NCBI GenBank assembly: GCA_038049695.1
Contig: CP142452.1
Coordinates: 52,906,501 to 52,970,500, forward strand
Length of the DNA: 64,000 nt
Source of the DNA: Cinnamomum chago
Lineage: Eukaryota > Streptophyta > Magnoliopsida > Laurales > Lauraceae
Direction: 5' to 3'
Made by a program: the position numbers and the translations under genes
The notes under the pieces: model-generated
Database searches by the model: none
Told to the model about the DNA's origin: nothing
What the model saw: the letters and a program-made list of their open reading frames with translations, nothing else
Shown: piece by piece, positions 22,364 to 34,910 of the stretch
Layout of the letters: every line of letters begins with the position of its first letter
Position numbering within the stretch: position 1 is the first letter of the stretch

Positions 22364-23747
22364 TGTTGGAAGTAGGTAGGCCTTTCGGATAGGTTTAAAA
22401 AACTTTTGACCCACTTAATGTAGGGATTATCTATCTAGAAGGCAACAAAACCCAATCCAGGATGCAATCCCTCAAACTCATAAATCATATACAACAATAT
22501 AACCTATCTAGAAGATGGAAAACAACACCTAAACAAGCAACCACGAAATCTACAACATACAAGGATGTAGATTATACCTTTGGAACTTGGTAGTGCTCTA
22601 ATGGAGAAGTTGTGACTTTCTTTGATGATGAAACACTTTCACTAATCAAATCAGAATCTCCAACACCTTTTGATCTTCCACGCTATGACCCGTATCAGAT
22701 TCTCTTTTCTCAAGAAGATGGTGGAATCTCTAAGAGAAAACCCTAAAGGAAACTAGAATTGAACTAGAAGAGGGAGAGTAAGAGAAGTGTGCAACACGTG
22801 CACAATCCTAGGCTTGGGCATGAATCTCAATAGTGGAATTGTGCATAGGGACGTCCAAGGCACTCCTCCTCTAATTTATAGCTCTTAAGCAACCTCCTCC
22901 TACTAATTGAAATAGAAGTCTTACTTCCACAATAATTAGTAACATACTAAATCACAATTAGAAGTCTCACTTCAAATATGATTAGTAACTTTATCCTTTT
23001 CTAATTAAAATAGAATTCTCACTTCCATTAATAATTAGTAACTTACTATTACCACTATTAGAAGTTTCACTTCAAATAGAAATAGTAACTTTCTATTTCC
23101 TTTTAGAGTTCTACTAGAATTAGTATCTTTCTAATAACTTGGGCTAGCGTGAGGACCACTAGGGGTTCCTTAGAAAGCTGACTCCAACTGGGACACGCGA
23201 CCCCACATCTCATGTGCAATCCGGGCCCATAGTTAATTGCAAATAACTCCACTATATAAATGCAATTGAACTCCAGTCTTAGAAATAAATTACAATGAAG
23301 ACCCTAAACTTCCCAATTACCACAAGTAGGCCCCTCCATCTATATCCATGGATCAATTGGACATGTCCACCAAATTAGATCCATATCTTATTATCCTTGA
23401 GCCCCAATTAATTATAATGATCATTTGGTACCGATCCAATTAACTCTTAATTGGAATGGGTACGCACTTACCAATGATATCTTCACTAGTTGTGAAGATA
23501 TTTAAGTATAAGATTTGCAATACATATCTCCTGTATGTGGATCTCATCCATGCACATGTATTACATCTAGTATACTTGTGGACTCCAGTTCATCTCATGA
23601 ACCATCATGTCATTCGTATTGGTTATGTGCAAGTATATAATTAAACATCATTCATCTCATGATAGGAAAGCATGATTGTATTGATAAATAAAGAAATTAA
23701 TCAATTTATTACATCATATACTTGGTATTGAGACCATAAAACTAACA
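22364..23747 (-). repeat. Copia copy 2, 5' LTR (1384 bp, internally deleted)
   Basis: Same ends as the 3' LTR (TGTTAG...CCAACA) but 376 bp shorter. The sequence jumps near 23475-23490 from the segment matching ~15437 to that matching ~15826. Outside the deletion most of the LTR is nearly identical to its partner. The terminal ~185 bp at 22364-22550 carry about a dozen differences. Confidence 0.95.
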
Positions 23748-24464
23748 GCACCAATATTAGAGTGGGGATCATCATCTTCTTCCTCACTACTAAAGCTCTC
23801 CATTAATACTATTTGTGTAGGAAACCTTCCATCTCAAGACCTTCCTTGAGCTAATCTTGTGTCTGTGAAGAACTCTCATGTAAGTAATCCTTCCCATCTT
23901 TTGATATTGTGTTTTCCTAGCCTATAGGAGTCCCCATTTTCATTATTGAAGCCTCTCCTTCCCCATTCATTGTTTTAACCCTTTTAGGGTTTGTTTTGGG
24001 GGTTTTCTTGTAGCTTTGAATCTTGGACTTGGAAGAGTGATTAGAGGCTTGTTCTGGCTAAGCTTGGACCTAAGGCAAGTGGATGAATGGATAGTTTGAG
24101 CATTAAATGGTTTTATGAGAAATGTGGTTGTTTTGTTGTTTCCATTCATATTTATTTATTTGCATCGATTTGAAATAAATGCTCATGAAAGAGTTTTATT
24201 AGTGCATTTAATGTCTTGGTAATATGTTAGTTTATAGTCTTCATTTATCTCTTGTTTATAGCTCAAATGTATTCTTGTGTATGGTGGTTTCCCTTCTTTC
24301 TCTCTTTATGATTGAATGTGAAATGAATGGAGGTGGTTAGGATGGATGTTGTAGAAGATTTGATGGTGGTTTGAGCTCCTTATTTGGTGTAGAAATGGGG
24401 TTCAAAAAGGGGGTTGTAAAAGGATGAGAAATGGGTGAACAGAACTGTCCCCGGAACCAATTTT

Positions 24465-24740
24465 GGATGGTTCGCTCGAGCGAACTTGACAAGTCGCTCT
24501 AATGAACCCTTCCAGTGGACAGTCCGTTCGAGCGAACCATGGCTCGCTCAAGGGAACTCTCCCAGAACTCATTCCAGAGAATGGTTAGCTTGAGCGAAGT
24601 GAAATTTCGCTCGTGCAAACCTGAACTGGATGAGTTCGCTCAAGAGAACTCAACTTCGCTCGAGCAAACCCACCCAGAAAATCATTCCAGAGAGCTCACC
24701 GCTCGAGCGAACTCTAGGTCCGTTGGAGCAATGGGTTCTG
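24465..24740. repeat. Palindrome cluster (GTTCGCTCGAGCGAAC type) in solo LTR A
   Basis: About nine perfect or degraded copies of GTTCGCTCGAGCGAAC are separated by 10-50 bp of non-palindromic spacer. The spacers repeat CCAGAA/TTCCAGAG. The cluster lies ~170 bp before the conserved AAGGAGCCCGGAATGTC block. Confidence 0.9.
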
Positions 24741-26319
24741 CTCACCTGGGGCTATCTTGGGAGTAAAAATGAAATGCTTAGATGATTGGGAGAGGTTTGT
24801 TGAGAGCCCTAATGAAATGGAGGTATGAAGAAACGATGCATGAAGCCGTTTGAGAAAGAAAGTACTTCACAAAGATCCATTGTAGTTTTGAAATTCACCA
24901 AGGTGTATAAGGAGCCCGGAATGTCCCTAAACTTGAGGAGTACCAAGTTCATACCAACTCAACATACGGGACCCCTATTCACCTTGAATTAGTTTTGAAC
25001 TCCAGTACTTGTCTTAAAATTTCGAAAGTTCATTAGTAGTTAATTGTTCCCGAATTTCAAATGCGCTCCCGAAAAGATTGAAATTGTAATTGTAGCATTT
25101 TGCTAGCCCCGATGTGCATCCCCAAATTGAAGTGATAATTATGCCTTTGAGCACTCCCGTCCTGCCCGTTTATATACCCGTACTTGATGTATTTTGTACA
25201 TGTCTTGATTTTGTTATTTGACTTATGAGTCGGCACCACTAAACTTGGATGAGCATGTCGGTCTGATCCACCGACTTGGAGATCCCCCTCTTGTCCCGCC
25301 AGCTGCAGTTTGGATCCCACTACCTGGTTTATTAGCGTGGTCTTGTCCCGATACCCCAACTTGCTACCGTGGTTCCTGATGCCCGGCTCGCTACCGTGGT
25401 CATGTCCCATATTTTTATCTGTATATGTATATTTCGTTGAATCTCCTCACCTTGCATGACTGAGATCAACGCCTTGATATACTCTTGTCACTTCGGTGAT
25501 AGAGGACTTAGCTTTGTGTGGTTGCCATCTTGCTTGTTTCTCGATTCCTTAGTTACCTTTACTTGTTTTACACTGCATATATGTTTTTGAATAAATGAAT
25601 TATTTCTTCCATGGAATTTATTGTTTAAACAGGTTTAAATGTTTTCCAAAGTAAATTCAATTAATGTTATATTGTTATATCCTTTCACCCACCTGCCAGA
25701 CCGTCATGTCTGATCCATTTCTTTGGTATTCAGGTCCAGACATTGTCTATCCTGAAACGAAGCTTGAAGAGGCGGTCGGTGAACCGCAACGTTTAGTCGA
25801 GTGGCATGCCGACGATGTTGTTTAGACATTCGGTTGCCTCGAGTTACGTCACATTTTGAGGATAGCGATTAACCATTCTTTTGGGTTATTGTTTTGAGAC
25901 ATATTGGCCTTTGTTGGCCTTTATTCTTTTGGGGAGTGAAAAACCAATTGATCTTTTGTATAAACTTTAACGGTACTTTTGGGGATAGTACTAATGATCG
26001 TTGCTTACTCTGATATTTTGTTATATAAATGTGTTATCAGTCTTGCTATTTTGGATACGAATGTGTGAATTATATTTGTTACACGCTTCCGCACTTAATA
26101 AAAAAAAAATATTTTGATGTGATATCCTCACCGTGGAAACCTGTGGGAAATCGTGTGTATGGGTAGTATCTCATTCTTCAATGACCCATGTACGTAGAGG
26201 CCAAAATAAATACACTTATGTTATATGCACAATGGCAATCCATCATTCATCATCTTATTCTTCTTAATCAGTCCCGATCCCGGATTAGGCCCGCAGGCCC
26301 AGTCCGGGGTCGCGACATA

Positions 26320-26541
26320 TTTGAATTTCAAATTCTCCACAAAAATAGAAGATCTCTTGTAATACTTGGAGAAGTGGAACCCACCTTGGCCACCCCATGC
26401 ATGGGGATTCACGCCCATGGGATGGTTGGTCCCATGGGAGCTTCATCTCTTCAATTTTCCTTCACTTCCTCTTATTGAGTTTCTCCTAAAATCATCTCAT
26501 TCAAATTCTCTGAATGTGGGCCCCAAATTTTAAAATTTCCT
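26320..26541 (+). repeat. Direct repeat unit, right of solo LTR A
   Basis: Second copy of the 13460-13681 segment, about 95% identical by eye. It begins 2-3 bases after the LTR end. Beyond it the two flanks differ (TAATTCAATT versus TGCACAAAGA). Confidence 0.95.
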
Positions 26542-27860
26542 GCACAAAGAATAAAATAAATTCAGCAATAATTATTTTATGTAGAAAAAAAAAACAATGC
26601 AATGCATGGGGCTCAGTTCAACACAATTGAATGCGTATGAATATACTACGTTGATCGTTTTGCATGTCCTACACAGTGGTGCAAAGAAAATACATGAGTT
26701 TATGTGTGAGTTGAAAGATAAGAATGTCAATAGTCAGATAATGCAAAAGAACAATTCCATGAAAATAATCTAGTTTTCTGAGTTTTGGCTAATTTAAAAA
26801 ACAAAAAAAAAACTTTGAAAGCTCAAATCCATGAAATTATGTAACTCAATACAATTAAACTAAATAAGTCTATAAGTCTACCTGAAATAATGAAATTAAA
26901 GTGCAATCTCATGGACTTGTCAAGAACCTCAGTGGGAGGACTGTGGATTGATAGATGAACTGGTTATGACTACATATCGGTATTGAGTTATAATTGTTCC
27001 AGGCTAAGCCTCGATAAATCGATTGTTCTAGGTTAAAACTTGATGTATTGTCCCAGACTAACTATCTGATATATTTTCATGGATTAAGCCTCGATGTATT
27101 GTTCTGGGCATGGGCAGCGCTTCATTAATGACTGGGCATGGGCAGCGCTACATTAATGACCCCACTGAGATCTAAAAGACTTTTTTTTTTCTTTCATGAA
27201 TTGAACTTATGGGAAGCTTTTGACGCCACTCATTGCCTAAGTTAATGGGCCATCTGTCTACCAAAACTAAACAAAACAGAATTATGAGCCCAACTTTTTT
27301 TAAAAAGAAAATTCCCTTTTTTAGACATTCTGTTGGTAACTCTTCATTTATCCTAACTTAACCTTTAAATACCTTCCGTGTTTAGACATTTCTGTTTATT
27401 TTTGTTTAAGAATTCAATGTTATCTTTGTCGAATTGTCGGAAATAAATTATTTGATAATTTTATATTATATTTGTTTATCGAAAGTAGATGACAAATGTT
27501 GATAAAGGGGAAAATAAATTTATTCGATTTGTGAAAAATAAGTCTTTTGTTGACCCCACTTACTCGAATTCCTGGAGCCGCCACTGGTTCTGGGTTAACC
27601 GCTCGATGTGTATATTGATTGGATGGGTTGTTCTTCCATTGGATATATTCTATTACACTCGGTTCAAGAACGGGAGGGTAGCGAGAATATCCTATGGTGT
27701 ATTACCCTATGTGGACCACCTATATTGTTACCGTATTGTGATAGGACATTGTCTTTCATTGGCCACTGTATATTCCTATTCAGCCTTGTGCTTAGATTCC
27801 TATCATTGTACTTCACATGATCACGTTGTGTTTACATCGTTTTGATATGTATATCTATAT
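26542..27860. other. Unassigned AT-rich DNA with short repeats
   Basis: No supported gene. At about 26985-27100 there are degenerate repeats of ATTGTTC(C/T)AGG...CTCGATGTATTG. A 28-bp unit (CTGGGCATGGGCAGCGC...) is tandemly duplicated at 27104-27131/27132-27159. The ORF at 27489-27845 has no recognisable domain and may be part of an old LTR. Confidence 0.5.
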
Positions 27861-28376
27861 ATTTTTGTGTATGTCTATCTCCCTGCCGGCTATTCGTAGT
27901 CTCATGATACTAAGCTTTGTGCATAGGTACCGAGCCCCTCTTTATCAAGGAGGGGATGGATGGGGCGATTCAGACGGATTAGCCTGATGACCATGAGTGG
28001 TGTGCTGACGACATTGTCTAAGTCGTCGTGACCAGAACATGAGTGCCTTCATATATTTTGGGATAGTAGTTGTTTATTCTTTTAATGGCCCAGGTTTTTG
28101 TAGTGGCTGTGTAATTAAACTACTTTTTATATCTTTTGCTAAACTTTAAATATAGTAATGAATGATGTGCTTACTTTGAAATGTATAATTTGTACCATCT
28201 GTTTATCTTGAAGCTTCCATTATGTTTACGGTTAATCGAGGAAGAGTTTATATCTCACAGTGGACTTTGATCCCGTGGTACCATGATTGGGGTCTCTTCA
28301 TGTGGTTTAGTAAGAAAGGTTTTAATTGGGCCCAATCTCACACATAATCCCTATGCTCGTCAGCGGGGCGTGACAT
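27860..28376 (+). repeat. 3' end fragment of a long LTR related to A/C/E
   Basis: Ends in GCGGGGCGTGACA like the other LTRs. It holds the same late modules: an AGGTACCGAG...GAGGGG block, CTGACGACATTGTCTAAG (compare CGACGATGTCATCTAGAC in LTR E), and a GGCC-rich drop to a weak terminator-like region. The 5' boundary is not clear. Confidence 0.6.
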
Positions 28377-29005
28377 AACCTGACTAGCTAGGATTGTTTG
28401 ATTGACTGAGTCTGGTGCAAACCGCAGTTTGGAAAAAAAAAAAAAAAAACAACTTTATCAAAGAAGTCACCAGCCAAAGTAACTTATGCAAGTCTGGCTG
28501 AGTACTTAGACATTCAATTAACCAGAAACTGCAACAAAGGAAAGCCAAGGGTGAGTCAGAATGAGTTTTAAACCATGGTCAAGACCTGATATCCAGGTTT
28601 GAAATTACTAGTTACAGAAGATAAAAACACATGAAGCATATTGCTTCTTTCCCCATGTGGATGTATGCAAATCACTTGGGTAAGGAAGAATGGGATGTCT
28701 CCTTATGCATTACCAAATGGAAGTCAAATGGTCATGATCTGGTAATTTTAACCATTTGTTTAGGGCCCCAAAGCCAAATGAGTGCACTTATAAAGCTATT
28801 AAATTTTGTATCCATTTTTCAAATGGTTGTTACAGATCATGCTCATGTGGGACCCATTTGCTAATCTATATCAAGATCTTCTAATCTGTTTGCCCCAATG
28901 AGTTGCAAGAATCCAAGCAGGCATCGCCCTCATATCCTAATGCTCTCAATTCTTAACAGCTGCCAAGCAATTGTAGCCAAGTAGTAGTTGGGTGGGGGGG
29001 GCAAT
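28377..29005. other. Spacer before the Gypsy element
   Basis: No gene seen. There is an 18-base A-run near 28433-28450, and a 34-bp segment (28967-29000, GCAATTGTAGCCAAGTAG...) that is repeated directly from 29001, followed by a long G-run. Confidence 0.5.
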
Positions 29006-29025
29006 TGTAGCCAAGTAGTAGTTGG

Positions 29026-29496
29026 GGGGGGGGGGGGGGGGGGAGGGGGAGTTTAAATCTATTAGGAGAGGGCCCGAGCCAGGCCAGATCCAACTTGCTG
29101 GAAAGACCAAGTCAAGCAAGGCCCATAAGAGCGGGAGTGGGGATTGGACACCCCCAGAATGTGGGCCATGATCTTCTCACATGCCCTAATGGGGAAGGTG
29201 CCAAGGATCGTGGGAAGAATGTAGGAGAAATCTGAGGCAATGAGAAACAAAAGAGAGAAAAAGATGAAGGAAGAAGGTACGTAAAAAATCATATCCACAA
29301 TTAGTCATTACACCATCTCATTTGTTGACTTAAGCATCGGAGGGAACTCGATCGGACCCACTGATCGAGACTTCTTTGTTTGGATTTGATAGGGCCCACC
29401 CAGAGAATCTCATTCGAACCAGAAAGGAGTATCTATTGAAGTTAATAGGTCAAATCTCTAGTCCATCTGGAACTTATCTGAAAAATTGACTCTACA
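29026..29496 (+). repeat. Gypsy 5' LTR
   Basis: From GGGGGAGTTTAAATC it aligns with the 3' LTR at 63771 onward (shared TATTAGGAG..GGGC..GAGC.AGGCC, AAGTCAAGCAAGGCC, ACACCCCCAGAATGTGGGCC). It ends ...TGACTCTACA at 29496. The exact start is blurred by a ~25-base G-run and could be as early as the TG at 29006. Confidence 0.85.
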
Positions 29497-29498
29497 AT

Positions 29499-29516
29499 TG
29501 GCGCTGTCTGTGGGAA
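29499..29516 (+). other. Gypsy primer binding site
   Basis: TGGCGCTGTCTGTGGGA follows the LTR after two bases. This type of site is usual in Tat-group Gypsy elements; the canonical form has GCC where this copy has GCT. Confidence 0.85.
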
Positions 29517-29560
29517 GCGAAGAGGGAAAACCCCATTAACGCTTCTTCTTGCTAAGAAAA

Positions 29561-30511
29561 ATGACAGATCAAGAGCCGAATCCAAGATCGTAGCCCCAGA
29601 CTGGACGACCTCCATCTCAGGTGGAGGAAGCCCAGATTAGGGGGCGATGAGAACAGTTGGAAAAGACCCTTTAACCAACCACTTCGATGGGGGCAGATTT
29701 CGATTATGTCCCATGCATAGAAAGTGACCGGACCGTCCCTTTTGCAGACAGGAAAGGACAGGTCTGATCAGAAGTTTACCGTGCGGGCCCTAGTCGCACA
29801 ATAATTTCACCTTTCGTGGATAAATTGCAAGGGGAAACACACCAAAGGCAGAGCCATGGCCTCCTGAGACGCGTCCTGCATGGGACACATGCCCGACTCG
29901 AACAGAACTGGAGAGATGGTGTTTGAGATCTGGCCGAGGGAGTTAAGCGACAACAGGAAAAAAAATCAACTGTCCGTTGTTAGAACTGGAGGTCGTAAAA
30001 GGAGAGCATGGACATTCCCCAAGCCAGGAAAATGCTCATGAGACGCGAATGATGGAGTACTGAGGAAGCACAACTGGACGAGAGCCTATGAGCCACCACT
30101 CCAAATCAAAAGCTTGGCGGAGCCAAGCTAAAGCTAGAACAGGTGACGAAGGAAGCAGGACTTCGAGTTCCCGACCCCGGAGGGAAGGGGAAGCCGAAGT
30201 CCGAGCATGATACATTAAGGATGGTGGAGCCCTGAGGAGGAAAGCACCCCCACGAGCACTTGCTAAGGGAGATGCACAAGCCCTTATAGAAAAGGCGGTG
30301 GCAAATCAGAAGCCCTCTCAAGGGAATTCGACCCAAGCAAGGTACCTCAGAAACGCTCAAAATCTTGAATCTTCATTCTTAAAGGGGATAGGAAAAGTGA
30401 ACCCACTTCAAGAGTTCTCAATCCCCAAGTTAAGAGTCTATAATGGAACCTCCGATCCCGCCTACCATGTCTAGCATTACTAGCATTCCATGGCGTTGTG
30501 GATAGGGAATG
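29561..30511 (+). pseudogene. Gypsy gag, N-terminal part, broken
   Basis: The ATG at 29561 opens MTDQEPNPRS, then stops: TAG after PRS, TGA after RGR, TAA after KTL, TGA after KGQV. All are one C-to-T step from CAG, CGA or CAA. Near the 3' end the frame reads NPLQEFSIPKLRVYNGTSDP, then HSMALW, with two more TAGs between. This is a typical gag core before the insertion. The frame is then cut at codon GGN by the LTR element at 30512. Confidence 0.85.
30507..30511 (+). other. Target site duplication GAATG (left)
   Basis: GAATG precedes TGTGAGACC at 30512. The same five bases follow the element's right end at 58042-58046. Joining the host sequence across the insertion restores an open Gypsy gag reading. 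Confidence 0.95.
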
Positions 30512-31006
30512 TGTGAGACCCCGACCCCTAACTTCCTGGATTAGCGTTGTTTTATTTGTGGATTAGTTTTTTTAAGTGGGATTAGTGTTTGTTTGGTTGA
30601 GTTTGTGAGCTAGAATGGTTTTTCACTAGTTTTGGGGAGTTTTAAGAGCCAGTGAACCTAGACAGTGACCGTAGGGTCCTACTTGTTTTGCATGATCAGC
30701 TTGGAGAGGTTCTTCGTGATTCCCAAAAATTCCCATTTTGACCCGTTTGACTTATCTCGTTAATCTCTACAACTTTTGTGTTGATCCCATCCCCGTTCGA
30801 GACCTCGAAACTAGACTTTTCCGACTTCGAGGGCAAAACAGTATTTTTACACCAAATCTGGACCCGAATTTCGAGATCTCACAACCATGCCAAATTATAC
30901 TTTTTGAAAACTAGATTTTATGAGAAACATTTTTCTCTTCTTCACCGATCGCATCTGAGGCCCAGAAATTGATGTTTTAATCCCGACAAGTTTAAGTGAT
31001 GGTGGG

Positions 31007-34000
31007 TGTGAGAACCCGACTCCTAATCTCTTGGATTAGTGTTGTTTTATTTGTGGATTAGTTTCTTTTAGTGGGATTAGTATTTGTTGGGTTGAGTTTG
31101 TGAGCTAGAATGGTTTTTCTTCTAGTTTTGGGCTTTTGAGTGCTTTGATAGCTTGTGGGGCCCTTTGGGGGTTCCCTTTTCGGCTTTGCATTTATTTGTG
31201 AGATTTTCCCGATTTGTTTCGTATTGTATTTTTGGCCCGTTGCATTCATCTTGAGGAATCCTACAACTTTCATGTTGATCCCGTATCCATTTGAGAACCC
31301 GAAACCCGATTTATTGGCCTTGAGGGCAAAACAGTCATTGCACACCAAATCTGTACCCAAAACTTGATATTCCCGAAACCCACGAAACATATACTTTTTG
31401 GAAACTAGATATTTCGACGATCATTTCTTCCTTCTTCGTCGAATCCATCCGAGGTCCCGAATTAGATGATTTCAGCCAAACTAGTCCCTTAAGTTGTGGG
31501 ACCCAACCTCCTTTGTTAACATAAGAGAACCCACCCCCTTCATTGCATCCCATTCTCCATTTTTCCAGCACAGCCAGCTGAACCTAGGGTTCCTTGTGCT
31601 TCTCTTCTTCTTCTTGCTTCTCCATCTCCAAGCCACACCAAGAGTTCATCAATCAAGAAATGGAGATCACCAACCTCTTCCTCATCTTGCAAGCTTTCCA
31701 TTGATACCATTTGTGAAGAGAACCCTCCATCACAAGACTTCCTTTGAGCTTACCTTGTTCATTAGAGGACCTTGCAAGTAAGTGTTCTTCTTCATCTTCT
31801 AGATTTGTAATCTTCTAGCCTTAGAGAAGCTCCACCTTGATTATTGAAAGGTTTCCTTGTCATTTCATTGTTTTACCCATTTTAGGGTTTGTTTTGGGGG
31901 TTTTTGTAGAGATTGTGGATCTTGAGCTTGAGAGGTGATTAGGAGCTTGATTTGCTTGATTAGAGTCAAAGGCAAGTGGATGATTGGATCGTTTTGATTA
32001 TTAACATGTTTTGTGAGAAAAAGCTTGTTTCATTAAGGGTTTTGGTGATTTTAGTAGTTGTCTTTTCTATGATTAATATTGATTTCGAAATGTGCTTATT
32101 GATGAGTTTATTTACCTCTTGTTTATGCTTGGAAAATGTATGCATTATATTGTCAAGGTTTCAAATGGTTTTACATGAATGAGTTTTCTCCACCTTGAGA
32201 TTTGTTGTGAATGGAAAGAATGGAAAGGGAGAAACTTGAAATGAGGAGCTCTTTAGCTCATATTATTGTCTTGGAAACATGTATTTTAGTCCTCTTGTTT
32301 ATAGTTCTATGTGATTGTTTAAGTGTTGGAAAGGAAAGGAAAAGGAAGGAAAAATCAAGTGTTCCCGGACCTGCACGCCCAGGCCCGATCGATCGGAGGT
32401 TTGGTATTGTTTTTTTTGGAAACCTTTGGGCTTTCTATGAGTCCTAAGGGTATATACCTTAGGGTTGAGACTAATTATGCCCTAATCTAAGGTCTTCAAG
32501 ACTAGGGCACTAAAAGAAAGAATGGTGATGATCTAGGCACTAATTCTCGGTTTTAGGTGGGACCCTGGCTACCCTTTTTGGACTGTTTGGACCATGTGTG
32601 AGGATGTCTTGAGCCGACACGCCTCACGGTTGGTTCGGTGACATCGAAGTTCAATCCATTTCAATCTTGAACGGGATGGAACGACACGATATCTTCTTTA
32701 TATCTAAACACAAGTCTTTCCCTTGGTTATCGCAAATTCTATTCCTTTCGGTGACTGAATAGGTTGCTCGATGTTTCCGGATTAATGTCATGCCTAGGAT
32801 GGACCGTTTATAATCTTGATTTTTGCTATTGTAACATCTAGTACTACCCATAAGCTCATTTTAAGTTTTGAAAATAGTAAAAGTGCATAAGGAGCCCGGA
32901 ATGTCTTCAAACTCAAGGAGTACCAAGTAAATTATTATAATCGACATACGGGACCCCTATTCACTTAAATAGATCTTGAAATCAATATTCTTCCCGAAAT
33001 GGTATAGTGCATTGCTTCACCTCATTTCCAGGATTTGCATCACATGACTTGTTTTCCCGAAAGCATTGAAGTTACATTAGTAACAGTTATTTATCCCGAG
33101 ATGTATTGCCCGATATGAAGTGACAGTGTGCCCTTGAGCATCCCCGTTTTACCCGTTTATTTACTGTACTTGATTTACTTGCATATGTCCCGATTTGTTA
33201 TTTGACCTATGAGTCGGCATCACTAAGCTTGGATAACCTTGTCAGTCTGATCCATTGACTTGGAGATCCCCTCCCGTCCCGCCAGCTGCAGTTTGGATCC
33301 CGATACCCGGTTATTGCCGTGGTCCCGTCCCGATACCCGATTCGCTACCGTGGTCCCGTTCCCGTATATTTATATTGTATATATGATTTGCGTTGAGTCT
33401 CCTCACCTTGTGTGACTGAGACCAACGTCCCGTTATACTCTTGTCACTTCGGTGATAGAGGACTTAGCTTCTTGTGATTGCCATCTTGCCAGTTCCCGAT
33501 TCCTTGGATACCCGACATGTTTTATATTGCTTACTTGCTTTCCGATAAATGATTCGTTTCCTTTATGAAAGTTGTTATTTAAACAAGTGCTAATATTCTC
33601 CAATGTAAATTCAGTTATTATTATATGGTCTTACCCGCACATGTTTTAAATGATTACTCGATTCGTTAAATACCCATGCTTTTACATATGTTTCAAACGA
33701 TCAATGATTTTGCTAGATTTATATGATTACACATGTTTTAAAGGAATACCCGAATTGTTAAATATCCGAGCTTGCTTTAGAGGACATTTGGTTTGTCAGA
33801 TATCTATGTTTATACCTGTTTTTAAATGATACCCGATTTGTTAAGTATCCATGCTTTGAAATATGTTTCAAATGACACTTGTTTACCAGATTCCTATGTT
33901 TATACCTGTTTTAAATGATTACCCGATTCGTTAAATATCCATGCTTTGAAATATGTTTCAAATGACACTTGTTTGCCAGATCCCTACGTTTATACCTGTT

Positions 34001-34910
34001 TTAAACGATATCCGGTTTGTTAAATATCCGCATTTCTACATAGGTTTCAAATGAACATTGGTTTTGCTAGACTGCTATGAATACCTGGTTTGTTGTATAC
34101 TTATGTTTTTACTTAAGTTTCAAATGAACGTTGTTTTGCCATACCACTATATTTATACATGTTTTAGACGAACACCCGATTGTCAAATATCTATGATTAT
34201 AGTTGATGTAAACGAACACATGTTTTATTAGATAGTCATGTTTTACCCATGCTTGAAATGAATACAGGTTTTCCCCGAGATTCCCAACTTTGCACCCGTT
34301 TAATTATATGCAGCATTTGATCGAATAGCATGATTTATCTTATGTTTTATTCTTCAGTATATTTGTTATCTCTTCATCCACCTGCCAGACCGTCGTGTCT
34401 GACCCACTACTTTTGGTACTCAGGTTTAGATTTCTTCGTCCCGAGATGAGTGCTTTTGTTGGCTGTGGAGCCATGTTTTGCAGGTTGTTTTGTCGGCTAT
34501 GTCAAGTAGACATTGAGCTTGACATCGGAGCTACGTCATATTTGGGGTAGTGTTTATAGCTTATTGTTGTATGGCTTTTATTAGCCTTTTTCTTGGGATT
34601 CATAATTAATGTACATTGATAATTGTAACTTGAACATATTTGGGAATGTAATATCCTGTTACTGTCAGCTCTGTATTTTGTTGTGATGGTTTACTCCAGT
34701 CTGATATGATTCTTGATATGATAGCTATATGCTAAAGGTTGAGTGCGATGCGGAATCCGATGGCCACGGACTCCGGGTCGCAACGCCACGAAAGCTTCCG
34801 CAAAATATTCAGAATGTGTTGTCTTCACACACGCGGATCCTGGGAGAAGTAAAATACATTTATGCTTAATCCCATTCCCGCCCCCGAGGTTCTGGTTCGG
34901 GGGCGTGACA
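31007..34910 (+). mobile_element. Solo long LTR 'C' (3904 bp)
   Basis: TGTGAGAACCCG...GGGGGCGTGACA with a perfect 5-bp TSD GTGGG (31002-31006 and 34911-34915). LTR F at about 54934-54950 shows the empty site GATGGTGGGGCCCACACC, which confirms both edges. At 33600-34300 it holds degenerate tandem repeats of ~90-110 bp (CCCGATTTGTTAAATATCC..ATGTTTCAAATGA..). No partner LTR or interior. Confidence 0.95.

Larger units (their letters stand above)
14323..23747 (-). mobile_element. Complete Ty1/Copia retrotransposon (copy 2)
   Basis: 9425 bp, flanked by a perfect 5-bp duplication GCACC (14318-14322 and 23748-23752). On minus the order is 5' LTR (23747-22364), PBS matching initiator tRNA-Met, leader, gag, protease, integrase, RT, RNase H, polypurine tract, 3' LTR (16082-14323). 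The gag, protease, integrase, RT order defines Copia. All ORFs are interrupted, so the copy is inactive. A hAT-like element sits in its leader. Confidence 0.96.
13694..26317 (+). mobile_element. Solo long LTR 'A' (~3.2 kb without its insertion)
   Basis: It starts TGTAAGACCCCTACCCG at 13694 and ends CCGGGGTCGCGACA at 26317 (TG...CA). Removing the Copia insertion and one TSD copy (9430 bp) leaves ~3.2 kb. It is related to LTRs C, E and D/F in this window. Shared landmarks are an AACTTTTATGTTGATCCCGT-like block, TACTTTTTGGAAACTAGA, AAGGAGCCCGGAATGTC, CACTTCGGTGATAGAGGACT and GACGATGT..TTTAGAC. No internal domain or partner LTR is present, so this is a solo LTR. Its flanks do not show a clean 5-bp TSD (ATTTT before, TATTT after). 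Instead it lies between two 221-bp direct repeats. Confidence 0.85.

Noticed and set aside
30106-30360. 84-codon minus ORF, and 29062-29298 minus
   Set aside because: Antisense to Gypsy gag and LTR; no domain.
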